Positions 43,741 through 52,248 are shown, numbered from the stretch's first letter. The stretch: DNA of 63,623 bases from an uncultured Clostridia bacterium (GCA_944382875.1 CALWNQ010000015.1:1-63623), one strand, 5' to 3'. Notes: a model not told the origin generated them from the letters alone. Numbers and translations: made by a program.

Positions 43741-45600
43741 GTGTATGAGACACTTTGTATGGGCTGTATGAAGGAGAAAGGGGACGCGCCTGTCTGCCCA
43801 CACTGCGGTTTCCGGGAGGATATGCCGCATGGTGCTGCCTATCTCCCGCTTCGCACACTGATTGCGCAGCGGTATTTGGTGGGACGGGTTCTTTCCGCTA
43901 ACGGCGAAAGCGTTTTATACATCGGATTTGACACCATGAGCCAGAAACGGGTCGATATTCGGGAATATTTTCCGGATACCCTTTCCAGCCGAGCGCCGGA
44001 TGGCATTACTGTCCAGGTGATGGAAGGCCGTCAGATTCCGTTCAAAGCCAATATGGGCGATTATATGGATATGATGCGCAAGCTTACCCGGATGCGCACA
44101 CTTGCCTGTGTGGTGCAGGTGCTGGCTCTTGCGGAAGAAAACAACACCATTTATGCGGTGCTGGAGCATGTGGATGCCGTTACACTGCGGGAATATCTGG
44201 TCCGGAAAGGAACAATGCTCAGCTGGCAGGAGGCTTCCGACCTTTTAATGCCAGCGGTGAAAACGTTGCGGCTGCTCCATCAGGATGGCATTCTGCACCG
44301 TGGTTTGAGTGTGGATACGTTGTATGTTACTCCTTATGACACAGTTAAGATCGGTGGTTTTTCGATCAGTGCGGTTCGGGCTGCGCGTACCGAGCTTGCG
44401 GCGGAGCTGTTCCCCGGTTACTCTGCTCCTGAACAGTATTCAGCTGTCAGCCCTCACGGCCCCTGGACGGATGTCTATGCTATGTGTGCCGTGTTCTATA
44501 CCGTTTTAACAGGACAGCGTCCGCCTGAAGCACTTGTTCGTTCGCCGGAGAAACAGTTGATGTCTCCCCGTGAACGCAATGAAACAGTTCCGCCTTATGT
44601 TTCAGAGGCAATCCTCAAGGGACTTTCAGTGGACAGCCAGAAGCGGATGCAGGATATGGATGCGTTGGCGGCCAGTTTGACCGGGATCCCTACCGCGCAG
44701 GAACAGGAACCGGCAGCTGAGGAAACAACAAAACCGGCACATCCCACTGTGCACCGTCCGTCATATCAGGGGCGAGAAGAAGCAACTGCCTATTATCATC
44801 CCGCAGTGCATAAGCCGCAGCCGGAAACAAAATCTACGGTAGAACAAGCGGAAATCGAAGAAGAAACGGTGGATCCGGAAGAAGGAAAACAGGCGGAACG
44901 TCGCCGTACCCGCAAACTTGTAATGAACAGCATGCTGATTGCACTGCCGATTCTGTTGCTGGCACTCATTCTGACTTTCTGGATGCTGTTCGGCGGTCGG
45001 AGCACTTCTGACAAGAAGGAGGAATCTTCGGATATTGCAGCATCGGATGAATGGCTGGTTTCCTCCTATCCACAGGATGGAAGCTCTACCAACGAGCAGA
45101 ATCAACAGTCTTCCGCAACGGTGTCGAGAGAGGATTCTGCAGAAGAATCCAAGCAGTCGTCCGCAGAATCTTCGGAAGAAAGCAAAAATGAAGTCTATGT
45201 GATGGACAATTTTATCGGACAAAAATATGCGGATGTGATTGCGAACGCGAAAAACCGGGAAATCTATATCTTTGAGGAACCGGAATATATCAATTCTCCT
45301 GATCAGCCGGAAGGCTATATCATCAGTCAGGATGTAACACCTGGTATTGAAATTACCACCGGCACAAAGGTGAAGTTGACAGTGAGTCTGGGCAATTCCA
45401 TTATCACGCTTCCTCCCTATGAAAAGGTTTTGGAATCCACCTATACAGCGCAGCTGGATTCACTCGGTGTGAAATACAAGGTTGTGTATAAAACAGGAAC
45501 GGATTACCCAGCCGGCTATGTAGTTGGCACCAGTTCGCCGGACGGAACCTTTGATCTTTCCACCAACACAGTGCTGGAAGTGTATGTATCTGCAGACTGA
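43741..45600 (+). CDS. Membrane PASTA protein with zinc ribbon and catalytically dead Ser/Thr kinase domain
   Basis: 619 residues from GTG 43741, preceded by AAGGAGAGGAACAGCC. Residues 6-22 are a zinc ribbon (C6, C9, C19, C22). Residues about 44-300 align with bacterial Ser/Thr kinases, but the key residues are gone: the VAIK lysine is R74 (VDIREYFP), HRD is HRG (186-188), the metal asparagine is missing (VDTL), and DFG reads GFS (206-208). The activation-loop end PGYSAPEQYS is kept. One membrane helix lies at about 394-420. The outer part has a Ser/Glu-rich spacer and two PASTA-like repeats (about 485-550 and 553-619), which bind muropeptides or lipid II in active relatives. It is probably a sensor or scaffold. 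Confidence 0.9.
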   Translation: MYETLCMGCMKEKGDAPVCPHCGFREDMPHGAAYLPLRTLIAQRYLVGRVLSANGESVLYIGFDTMSQKRVDIREYFPDTLSSRAPDGITVQVMEGRQIPFKANMGDYMDMMRKLTRMRTLACVVQVLALAEENNTIYAVLEHVDAVTLREYLVRKGTMLSWQEASDLLMPAVKTLRLLHQDGILHRGLSVDTLYVTPYDTVKIGGFSISAVRAARTELAAELFPGYSAPEQYSAVSPHGPWTDVYAMCAVFYTVLTGQRPPEALVRSPEKQLMSPRERNETVPPYVSEAILKGLSVDSQKRMQDMDALAASLTGIPTAQEQEPAAEETTKPAHPTVHRPSYQGREEATAYYHPAVHKPQPETKSTVEQAEIEEETVDPEEGKQAERRRTRKLVMNSMLIALPILLLALILTFWMLFGGRSTSDKKEESSDIAASDEWLVSSYPQDGSSTNEQNQQSSATVSREDSAEESKQSSAESSEESKNEVYVMDNFIGQKYADVIANAKNREIYIFEEPEYINSPDQPEGYIISQDVTPGIEITTGTKVKLTVSLGNSIITLPPYEKVLESTYTAQLDSLGVKYKVVYKTGTDYPAGYVVGTSSPDGTFDLSTNTVLEVYVSAD

Positions 45601-45605
45601 TTTTT

Positions 45606-45637
45606 AAGGACAGCAATGCGCTGTCCTTATTTTTTTT
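45606..45637 (+). terminator. Terminator after the PASTA gene
   Basis: AAGGACAGC pairs with GCTGTCCTT, followed by ATTTTTTTT. Confidence 0.95.
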
Positions 45638-45650
45638 GAAAAAGTAATCA

Positions 45651-45680
45651 TAGACAAACCATGCCTGGTCATGATATAAT
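45651..45680 (+). promoter_or_regulatory. Promoter of the Rnf-like operon
   Basis: TAGACA, 18-bp spacer, TATAAT with extended -10 TG (TGATATAAT), 54 nt before the rnfC-like start. Confidence 0.75.
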
Positions 45681-45733
45681 AAATAAGTTGTGAATTTGTA
45701 GCATAACAAGAGAAATATATTGGAGGAACGATA

Positions 45734-47077
45734 ATGCAGAAATTGTTCAGCAGCCGTTTCCCGGGCGGTGTTCATCCGACCAACGGTTCCGACAAAGCGT
45801 TGACTTCCGGAAAGGCAATTCGCGCATTTCATCCGCAGAAAGTCTGGATCTCTATGGAACAGACACCGGGCGGAAAATGCAGCCCGCTCATCCGGCAGGG
45901 TGATGCGGTGAAAAGAGGACAGCCGATTGGAAAACCGGAAACTTTTACAGCCTCTGTGGTACATGCCGGTATCAGCGGTAAGGTGGAAAGCATTCGGGAA
46001 GGTCAGGCAGGCAGTATTTACTGTGCCATTTTGGCGGATGCCGAGCAACCGGCTCGGATGAACCAGGCTTCGATGGGAGTAGCCGATCTGTCCGCTTATA
46101 CGAAAGATCAGATCGTCAATGCTTTTCGAGAGGGAGGTTTAGCTGGTATGGGGGGTGCAGGTTTCCCGGCAGCAGTCAAATATTCCCCGAAAAAGCCAGT
46201 GGATACCCTTTTGATTAACGCGGCTGAGTGTGAACCTTATTTAAGCTGTGATAACCAGTTAATGATTGAACAGCCAATGGCCGTTCTGAACGGTGTCCGG
46301 ATTATGCTGAAAGCTTCCGGTGCGGAACGCGCTCTGATCTGCCTGGAAGATAACAAGCCGGAAGCCGCTGCTTCTCTTCAGAAAGTATTGGAGCAGCTAA
46401 AGGAGTCGGTTTCACTTGAGATTTTGCCGACACGGTATCCGCAGGGTGGTGAGCGGCAGCTCATCCAGGCGGTGACAGGCAGAGAAGTTCCGGCGGGGGG
46501 ATTGCCAGCTGATGCCGGGGTGATCGTTTCCAATGTGGGGACTGCCAAAGCGGCGGCTGACCTTCTTTTGGATGATGAACCGCTGACTTCCCGGGTTGTA
46601 ACGATTACCGGTGAAGTAAACGATCCCGGTAATTATCTTGCGCCGGTAGGCAGCTCGATTCAGGAGTTGATTGCGGCAGCAGGGGGTGTGAAATCTCCGC
46701 AGAACCGGGTAATTTTGGGCGGCCCGATGACCGGAAACTGTATCGCGGTAGATTATGACGGCAAAACCGAGTTGGGATTTGTCACCAAGACGACTTCCGG
46801 TGTGGTGGTGCTTCCCCCGGCAAAGCGAGCGGAGAGCCCCTGCATTCGCTGTGGCGGTTGTGTGAAGGTCTGTCCGGCTGGGTTGCAGCCCTGGAAAATC
46901 GATTTTGCGCAGCGCCGGGAAGATGATGCGCTTTGCGAAAAGCTGGACGCGGCGGAGTGTATTGCTTGCGGCTGCTGTTCCTACACTTGCCCGGCGGGAA
47001 GGGAACTTTCCCTCCATACCCGGATGGCGCGTGACCGGGTGAAACAGATTTTGCGGGAAAGGAAGGTGCAGAAATGA
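45734..47077 (+). CDS. rnfC: RnfC-like subunit of an Rnf-type electron transport complex
   Basis: 447 residues. The N-terminal region has the RnfC lead HPTNGSDKALTSGKAIRAF and a biotinyl-like barrel. The middle carries the glycine-rich nucleotide/FMN loop GLAGMGGAGFPAAVKY (about 133-148) and NAAECEPYLSCD. Two 4Fe-4S sites follow at PCIRCGGCVKVCPAG and CIACGCCSYTCPAG (about 373-420). RnfC is the soluble NADH-linked subunit. ATG 45734 follows TTGGAGGAACGATA. It overlaps rnfD by 4 nt. Confidence 0.93.
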   Translation: MQKLFSSRFPGGVHPTNGSDKALTSGKAIRAFHPQKVWISMEQTPGGKCSPLIRQGDAVKRGQPIGKPETFTASVVHAGISGKVESIREGQAGSIYCAILADAEQPARMNQASMGVADLSAYTKDQIVNAFREGGLAGMGGAGFPAAVKYSPKKPVDTLLINAAECEPYLSCDNQLMIEQPMAVLNGVRIMLKASGAERALICLEDNKPEAAASLQKVLEQLKESVSLEILPTRYPQGGERQLIQAVTGREVPAGGLPADAGVIVSNVGTAKAAADLLLDDEPLTSRVVTITGEVNDPGNYLAPVGSSIQELIAAAGGVKSPQNRVILGGPMTGNCIAVDYDGKTELGFVTKTTSGVVVLPPAKRAESPCIRCGGCVKVCPAGLQPWKIDFAQRREDDALCEKLDAAECIACGCCSYTCPAGRELSLHTRMARDRVKQILRERKVQK

Positions 47078-48006
47078 ATTTAACAGCACCTTATTTGCGG
47101 ACAAACCGCACCACCCGTTCGGTGATGCTGGATGTTTGTATTGCGCTGCTGCCTGCGTTGGCGGGCGGAACGTATTTCTTTGGTTTGCGGGCACTTTGGT
47201 TGACGCTGTTTTCAGCGGCAGTCTGTGTACTGGCTGAATTTCTTTTTCAGAAACTCACTCGCCGCGCTGTAACAGTGGGAGATTGCAGTGCTCTGGTAAC
47301 CGGCATGCTCATTGCCTTAAACCTCCCGGCGACAACGCCTTTCTGGGCAGTCGGCGTTGCGGGTGTTTTTTCCATTGTTGTGGTCAAGCAGATGTTTGGC
47401 GGAATCGGCTCCAACTTTGCCAACCCGGCACTAATGGGGCGATTGCTTTTGATGGTAGTCTGGCCGGCAACGGTTATGCAGAACCCGCTGCCCCGGACAC
47501 TTCCGCAGGACGCGGTTAGTTCGGCGACAGTGTTGAATGCTGCCAAAGCGGGTACAGAAGGCGGTTATACCTTCTGGCAGATGCTGATTGGTGAAATCCC
47601 CGGTGCGCTGGGAGAAACCAGCAAGATTCTCCTGCTCATTGGATTTGCCTATCTTTGTTTCCGCAAAGTGGTCAACGTGGAGGCTACAGCAGTTTATATT
47701 GCCAGTGTGCTGGCGCTCACCTTTGTTTTTGGGCCGGAAGGGCTGTTTACCGGACATATCCTGATGAACTTGTTGGGTGGCGGTCTGATTTTGGGCGGCT
47801 GTTTCATGCTGACCGACTATGTCTTTGTGTCGCGGCGCGGCAAACTGTTCTGCGCGTTGATTGCCGGCGTTATAACAGCGGGAATCCGAATCTTTGGCAT
47901 TTATCCGGAAGGTGTCTGCCTTGGCATCCTGACAGCAAACTGCCTGGCGGGGCTGATTTCCATGCTTGAACATCGCCATGTGTACGGAAAAACCGAAAAA
48001 GCGTAA
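47074..48006 (+). CDS. rnfD: RnfD-like membrane subunit
   Basis: 310 residues with about eight to ten membrane helices, opening NLTAPYLRTNRTTRSVMLDV as in RnfD/NqrB. The covalent-FMN site is likely T152 in DAVSSATVLNAAKAG, matching the D-X2-S-X-A-T pattern used by ApbE-type flavin transferases. The segment FGGIGSNFANPALMGRLLLM precedes it. It anchors RnfC and RnfG and takes part in ion translocation. Start ATG is inside the ATGA overlap. Confidence 0.92.
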   Translation: MNLTAPYLRTNRTTRSVMLDVCIALLPALAGGTYFFGLRALWLTLFSAAVCVLAEFLFQKLTRRAVTVGDCSALVTGMLIALNLPATTPFWAVGVAGVFSIVVVKQMFGGIGSNFANPALMGRLLLMVVWPATVMQNPLPRTLPQDAVSSATVLNAAKAGTEGGYTFWQMLIGEIPGALGETSKILLLIGFAYLCFRKVVNVEATAVYIASVLALTFVFGPEGLFTGHILMNLLGGGLILGGCFMLTDYVFVSRRGKLFCALIAGVITAGIRIFGIYPEGVCLGILTANCLAGLISMLEHRHVYGKTEKA

Positions 48007-48021
48007 TGGAGGAATTAAGAG

Positions 48022-49359
48022 ATGAATAATAATTTAAAGGGCGCTTTGGCCCTGGTTTTGGTGGCGGCGCTCTCTTTTGGAGTTGTGGCCGGGACAAAAG
48101 TTCTGACAGTACAGCCGGAAAGCAGCAGCACAACGGAAAGCCTACAATCTGCTACAGATGAAGAACTGGATGTCAGCGGCTTTGAAGGAGTCCGCAGCGC
48201 GGTGCGGCATCTGGATGAAAGCGGCGCTGTTGTGGGATACACGGTAACAGCTGCATCGAAAGGCTATGTAGACGATGTGGTCTGTGAAGTTTCCTTTGCG
48301 GCGGACGGTACGGTTTTGGGCGTCAAAATCGTGGAAATGAACGAAACCGATCAGGTTGGCACCAAAGTTGGGGAAGCGGACTTCCTCAATCAGTTTGTCA
48401 ATGTAACACCGCCGGTCTACCTGCCCGGTATGACGGTTGGGGAGAGCAGCAAGCCGGAATCTCAGCCTGTTGAAGAATTTGATACGCTGAACGACGGCGA
48501 ATATGAAGCAAGCGGCGCGGCGGATGAAAACGGCTTTGTTCCGACCGTGAAGATGACGGTTTCGGGCGGCAAAATCACCGCGGTTACTTGGGAAGAAACC
48601 AACGCAGAGGGCAAAACCAAGAGCGAAATGAGCGAAAACGGCGAGTACACCATGACTGAAGACGGCCTGACCTGGGCGGAGCAGTCCAAAGCGCTGGCCA
48701 ACGCATTGATCGAGAGCCAGAGCCTTTCGGCATTTCCGATGGACGAAAACGGCAAAACCGACGCGGTATCGGGCGTAAGCATTTCGATTGCGGGCTTTGT
48801 CAACCTTGCGGAGCAGTGCATGAAGGAAGCTTCGGGCGAGGTGAAGCCCTTGAACGACGGCGAATATGAAGCAAGCGGCGCGGCGGATGAAAACGGCTTT
48901 GTTCCGACCGTGAAGATGACGGTTTCGGGCGGCAAAATCACCGCGGTTACTTGGGAAGAAACCAACGCAGAGGGCAAAACCAAGAGCGAAATGAGCGAAA
49001 ACGGCGAGTACACCATGACTGAAGACGGCCTGACCTGGGCGGAGCAGTCCAAAGCGCTGGCCAACGCATTGATCGAGAGCCAGAGCCTTTCGGCATTTCC
49101 GATGGACGAAAACGGCAAAACCGACGCGGTATCGGGCGTGAGCATCTCGATTGCGGGCTTTGTCAACCTTGCGGAGCAGTGCATGAAGGAAGCCGGAGGC
49201 GAAGAAGTTTCGGAGCCCGAAGTCTCGGAACCGGAAGAACCTGCGGCACCGCAGGAAGGAACTCAGGTCGATGCGGTGTCTGGCGCAACCTATTCTTCTA
49301 CAGCGGTTGTGAAATCTGTCAACCTTGCCTATGATTTCCTGAAAACCATTATCGGCTGA
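48022..49359 (+). CDS. rnfG: Enlarged RnfG-like subunit with two inserted FMN-binding-like repeats
   Basis: 445 residues, more than twice the usual RnfG length. One N-terminal membrane helix (about 7-27) leads to an extracytoplasmic domain. The first part (about 45-150) looks like the start of a normal RnfG FMN domain, and the end keeps its flavinylation motif DAVSGAT (T423). Between them stand two 121-residue repeats (156-276 and 277-397) that are near-identical, each like a complete FMN-binding domain with DAVSGVS in place of SGAT (S253 and S374). A short Pro/Glu linker precedes the final motif. ATG 48022 follows ATGGAGGAATTAAGAG. If all three sites carry FMN, this is a multi-flavin electron wire outside the membrane. 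Confidence 0.9.
   Translation: MNNNLKGALALVLVAALSFGVVAGTKVLTVQPESSSTTESLQSATDEELDVSGFEGVRSAVRHLDESGAVVGYTVTAASKGYVDDVVCEVSFAADGTVLGVKIVEMNETDQVGTKVGEADFLNQFVNVTPPVYLPGMTVGESSKPESQPVEEFDTLNDGEYEASGAADENGFVPTVKMTVSGGKITAVTWEETNAEGKTKSEMSENGEYTMTEDGLTWAEQSKALANALIESQSLSAFPMDENGKTDAVSGVSISIAGFVNLAEQCMKEASGEVKPLNDGEYEASGAADENGFVPTVKMTVSGGKITAVTWEETNAEGKTKSEMSENGEYTMTEDGLTWAEQSKALANALIESQSLSAFPMDENGKTDAVSGVSISIAGFVNLAEQCMKEAGGEEVSEPEVSEPEEPAAPQEGTQVDAVSGATYSSTAVVKSVNLAYDFLKTIIG
48487..49195 (+). repeat. Tandem duplication of a 363-bp unit inside rnfG
   Basis: Unit 1 is 48487-48849 and unit 2 begins at 48850. Across the first ~345 bp I find only three differences by eye: the first base (C/T) and, near the end, GTAAGCATTTCG versus GTGAGCATCTCG. 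The units diverge after CATGAAGGAAGC. This is high identity at third codon positions, pointing to recent duplication or ongoing gene conversion. Copy number could vary between strains, and short-read assemblies could collapse it. Confidence 0.95.
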
Positions 49360-49376
49360 TATCGGGAGGAATGAAA

Positions 49377-50147
49377 ATGAAATTGAAATTTCCTGCCGAG
49401 GCGTTTGCGCTGGGGATGATTCTGCTGTCGGCAAGTATGCTGGATGCTTTTGCATACGGCGTGCTTGTAATATTTGCGGCGGTGCTGGCGGAATGGCTGA
49501 AAAATCTGCTGGAGGGCAGGATTCCCCGCTGGAGTTTGTATGCTTCCATCATGATTGCAACGGGAGCAGTATTATCGTCTGTTTTTGGATGGACAGATTT
49601 TTGGCTTGGAGCCGAAAAAGGCTGGATGTCCATGCTGTATGGCGGGTTGATCGGCCTGCTGGCCGGCAAAGCCTGTATGGAAGGGGATTGGAATGCAGAT
49701 TATGGCTCTATTGCCTGGGAATCCTCTCTTGTTTGGGCTGGCTGGATTCTTTGCGGGATATTCCGTGAGTTTCTTGCGTCGGGAACTGTTGCCGGCAATC
49801 TTTTGGCGTCACCCTTTTTCAAATCGGCTGTAATCTCGAAAACAGCATTTGGATTCTTAGCCGCAGGAATTGCGCTGGCGGCGGTTCAGGTGCTGATCCG
49901 GAAAAAATACACAGGAAGTGACAGTCTGTTTGTAATAGTGCCTGTGGTTTGCCTGGTGCAGCCATTTGCATTTTCGCTGGATCCCAAAATTTTGGGGATG
50001 GCACTTGCGGCGGCTGTGACGCTGGTCTTTGCTGTCTCGGTGCGGAAGATTACCGCATTTTCCCAAACAACAGCAGCATTTCAAAAGCTTCCGGTCGATC
50101 TCATTTCAATGGGGCTGGTATATCTGATTTTAGGAACATTCAAATAA
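49377..50147 (+). CDS. RnfA/RnfE-like polytopic membrane protein
   Basis: 256 residues from ATG 49377; GGGAGGA ends 6 nt upstream, and ATG 49371 is adjacent to it. About eight hydrophobic helices. The segment WAGWILCGIFREFLASGT (about 120-137) resembles the GAIRELLGSGT region of RnfE, and the fourth-gene position after C, D and G fits RnfE. The protein is about 50 residues longer than RnfA or RnfE and only this one copy exists here. It may replace both. No RnfB follows. The assignment is weaker than for C, D and G. Confidence 0.6.
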   Translation: MKLKFPAEAFALGMILLSASMLDAFAYGVLVIFAAVLAEWLKNLLEGRIPRWSLYASIMIATGAVLSSVFGWTDFWLGAEKGWMSMLYGGLIGLLAGKACMEGDWNADYGSIAWESSLVWAGWILCGIFREFLASGTVAGNLLASPFFKSAVISKTAFGFLAAGIALAAVQVLIRKKYTGSDSLFVIVPVVCLVQPFAFSLDPKILGMALAAAVTLVFAVSVRKITAFSQTTAAFQKLPVDLISMGLVYLILGTFK

Positions 50148-50156
50148 TTTATGTTG

Positions 50157-50185
50157 CCGCAGTTTGAAATAACTGCGGTTTTTTT
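50157..50185 (+). terminator. Terminator of the Rnf-like operon
   Basis: CCGCAGTT and AACTGCGG form the stem, followed by seven T. Confidence 0.95.
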
Positions 50186-50212
50186 ATAAGAAAAAACAAA
50201 AATAAAGCTGTT

Positions 50213-50246
50213 TTGTGACCGGCGTGTGACTGCTTCTTATTATAAT
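50213..50246 (+). promoter_or_regulatory. Promoter region of the VWA surface protein with a direct repeat
   Basis: A TATAAT -10 lies at 50241-50246. TGTGAC occurs at 50214-50219 and 50225-50230, 11 bp apart, just upstream where a -35 should be. No good -35 is present, so an activator of the OmpR/PhoB type could bind the repeats. The leader to the start codon is about 55 nt. Confidence 0.45.
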
Positions 50247-50307
50247 AAGAACAAAAGGTTGGATAAATCCAACATAATTTATTTTAAAAAGAGAAGAGGG
50301 GAGTTAA

Positions 50308-52191
50308 ATGAAAAATCTTTTTAGGAAAGTCACAGCAACAGTCGCTGCGCTTGCAATGGGCGTCAGTATGATGGGGATGAGCGCATCCGCAGTGGAATGG
50401 CAGGTATCCAAATCCAAAACGGCGACCAATCTGGATACGAATTTTGAATCTCAGATTACACTGTCCCTTCCGGCGGCGGATTATAAACCAGCAGTCGATG
50501 TGGTTTTTGTCATTGACGATACCCATGCCGGAAGCGGCATTTTTGCGGGGGCTGTGGAGAACTTGCTGAACGAATTGCAGTCAAAGGAAAATCTGGACAT
50601 TAACATTGGAATCGTTACCTTTGACGCAGTTGCCCGCGACTGGCTTGATGTGACATCAGATGGTGCGTTAAGCGGCCTTGTACCGTTAAATGAAAATTTC
50701 GATTCGATTGTTACAGCAGTCAATACTAAGCTTTCCTATGATAGCGAGGGAGAGGAAAAGAAGGTCGGCGCTACCAATTTGGAATGGCCCGTGGATATGG
50801 CCAACGATATGCTGGAACAAGGGACAGGTTCTGATAAATACCTTGTGATGTTCAGCGATATGTATGGCTATGTTTACCGTGGGGATATCACGATTGATGA
50901 TGTTACCTATTATGATGTTCCTTTAAGCAAACGTATTGGCACATGGGATCAGGGAAGCCTGAGCATGGGAACAAAGTATGCTACTTTTGAAGATGTATAT
51001 GCGGCATACCAAAACGGAGAAGGCGATGAAACAGTGGACGGCTTCTTCCGTGATAGCAGTTGGAACGATTATTGGAGCATCTACTATGGAATTGACCCCG
51101 TTCCTGCAAAACCAATAGAAGGTTTTCAGGTTGGTTCCGGCACATTCTCCGGATTTGAAAAGTCTGTAGGAATCACCTATGATAGACTTCTTGAAGCATC
51201 AAATAACGCTCACGTCATTCTGGTTAACAACGATTTCTTCCTTGGCGATGCGGCATATGGGCAGGCTATCAAAAATGGAATGCTGGACAGCTTGGATGAA
51301 CAAGGAATTAGCATATACCAATATAGTGATGGATCGCTTGATGAAGATGTAGCTGCGCAAATTTTTGCCAATTTGCGTGATGAACTGATTCAGGTAGTGG
51401 ATGCTGGTTCCTATGTTCTCGATGTGATCGGAAATGATTTTGATTTTATTAATAATCTGGACAAGATCATCTTGACTGTCGGCGGCCAGGAACTGGAAGG
51501 GATTTCTCTGGAACCTATTGCAGAAGGAGCATCGAGTTACGGATTTGGCGAATCTCATACAATCGAAATTTCTCGTAGCAATGATGTGTATTATGATTAT
51601 GAGCTGCATTATTTCCCGAATGGAATTCCTTGGGATGAGACTTCGAATGAAGCTAAGCAGGAGTGCTTTGTCATAGGGTTCAACGTTCCGGTTACCAGAT
51701 TTGCTCCCGTGCAGCTCACCTATTCGGTTAAGCTGACCAATCCTTCGACCGTTCCCGGAACCTATGGCCAGTATGACGCTGACGGCAGTAAAGGATATGA
51801 CGGCTTGCATACCAATGAAGCAGCAACTCTGTACTGGGTATCAACGAATTGGGAGGAAGGAACAGAGACTTTCAACAGACCTACTGTTTCTTATACGGTA
51901 AAAGACACCACTTCTCCTGAGTTGCCTGATTTCCCGGATCCGGATCCGAAACCGGAAGTAAGCGAACCGGATGAAGAAATCAGCGATCCGGATACCCCAT
52001 TAACTTCTCTGCCTTCCGGTGATACCGAAGAAGCTGTTTTGGTCGACAAGCCGGAAAACAATGAGAACATTGATGACGAAGAAGTTCCTGAGGTTTCTGC
52101 ACCGCAGACAGGCCGTATAATTGGCGGTTCGTTGGCAGCTCTTTCGCTTGCAGCAGCGGCAGTTGTCATCCTGAGCAAGAAACGCAAATAA
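50308..52191 (+). CDS. Secreted VWA-domain protein with PXTG-type cell-wall anchor
   Basis: 627 residues. Signal peptide about 1-28 (MKNLFRKVTATVAALAMGVS then MMGMSASA). The von Willebrand A-like domain begins near 65 with VDVVFVIDDTHAGSG; the MIDAS DxSxS is degenerate (D-D-T-H-A). A beta-rich region follows to about 530, then a linker of Pro/Asp/Glu repeats (EVSEPDEEISDPDTP). The C-terminus has APQTG, a hydrophobic helix and KKRK, matching a sortase signal of variant type. ATG 50308 follows AGAGGGGAGTTAA. It is likely a surface adhesin or pilus-like protein. It has its own terminator at 52207. Confidence 0.88.
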   Translation: MKNLFRKVTATVAALAMGVSMMGMSASAVEWQVSKSKTATNLDTNFESQITLSLPAADYKPAVDVVFVIDDTHAGSGIFAGAVENLLNELQSKENLDINIGIVTFDAVARDWLDVTSDGALSGLVPLNENFDSIVTAVNTKLSYDSEGEEKKVGATNLEWPVDMANDMLEQGTGSDKYLVMFSDMYGYVYRGDITIDDVTYYDVPLSKRIGTWDQGSLSMGTKYATFEDVYAAYQNGEGDETVDGFFRDSSWNDYWSIYYGIDPVPAKPIEGFQVGSGTFSGFEKSVGITYDRLLEASNNAHVILVNNDFFLGDAAYGQAIKNGMLDSLDEQGISIYQYSDGSLDEDVAAQIFANLRDELIQVVDAGSYVLDVIGNDFDFINNLDKIILTVGGQELEGISLEPIAEGASSYGFGESHTIEISRSNDVYYDYELHYFPNGIPWDETSNEAKQECFVIGFNVPVTRFAPVQLTYSVKLTNPSTVPGTYGQYDADGSKGYDGLHTNEAATLYWVSTNWEEGTETFNRPTVSYTVKDTTSPELPDFPDPDPKPEVSEPDEEISDPDTPLTSLPSGDTEEAVLVDKPENNENIDDEEVPEVSAPQTGRIIGGSLAALSLAAAAVVILSKKRK

Positions 52192-52206
52192 TCTTTTATA
52201 ACTTTG

Positions 52207-52241
52207 AATGCCGTTTTCTTTTTAGGAAACGGCATTTTTTT
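52207..52241 (+). terminator. Terminator of the VWA gene
   Basis: AATGCCGTTT pairs with AAACGGCATT, followed by a T-run. Confidence 0.95.
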
Positions 52242-52248
52242 GGAACGC

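Noticed and set aside
48142-49455. A 437-codon minus-strand frame, and another of 240 codons, across rnfG
   Set aside because: Both mirror the tandem repeat in rnfG and contain the same repeat on the wrong strand; neither has a family signature.
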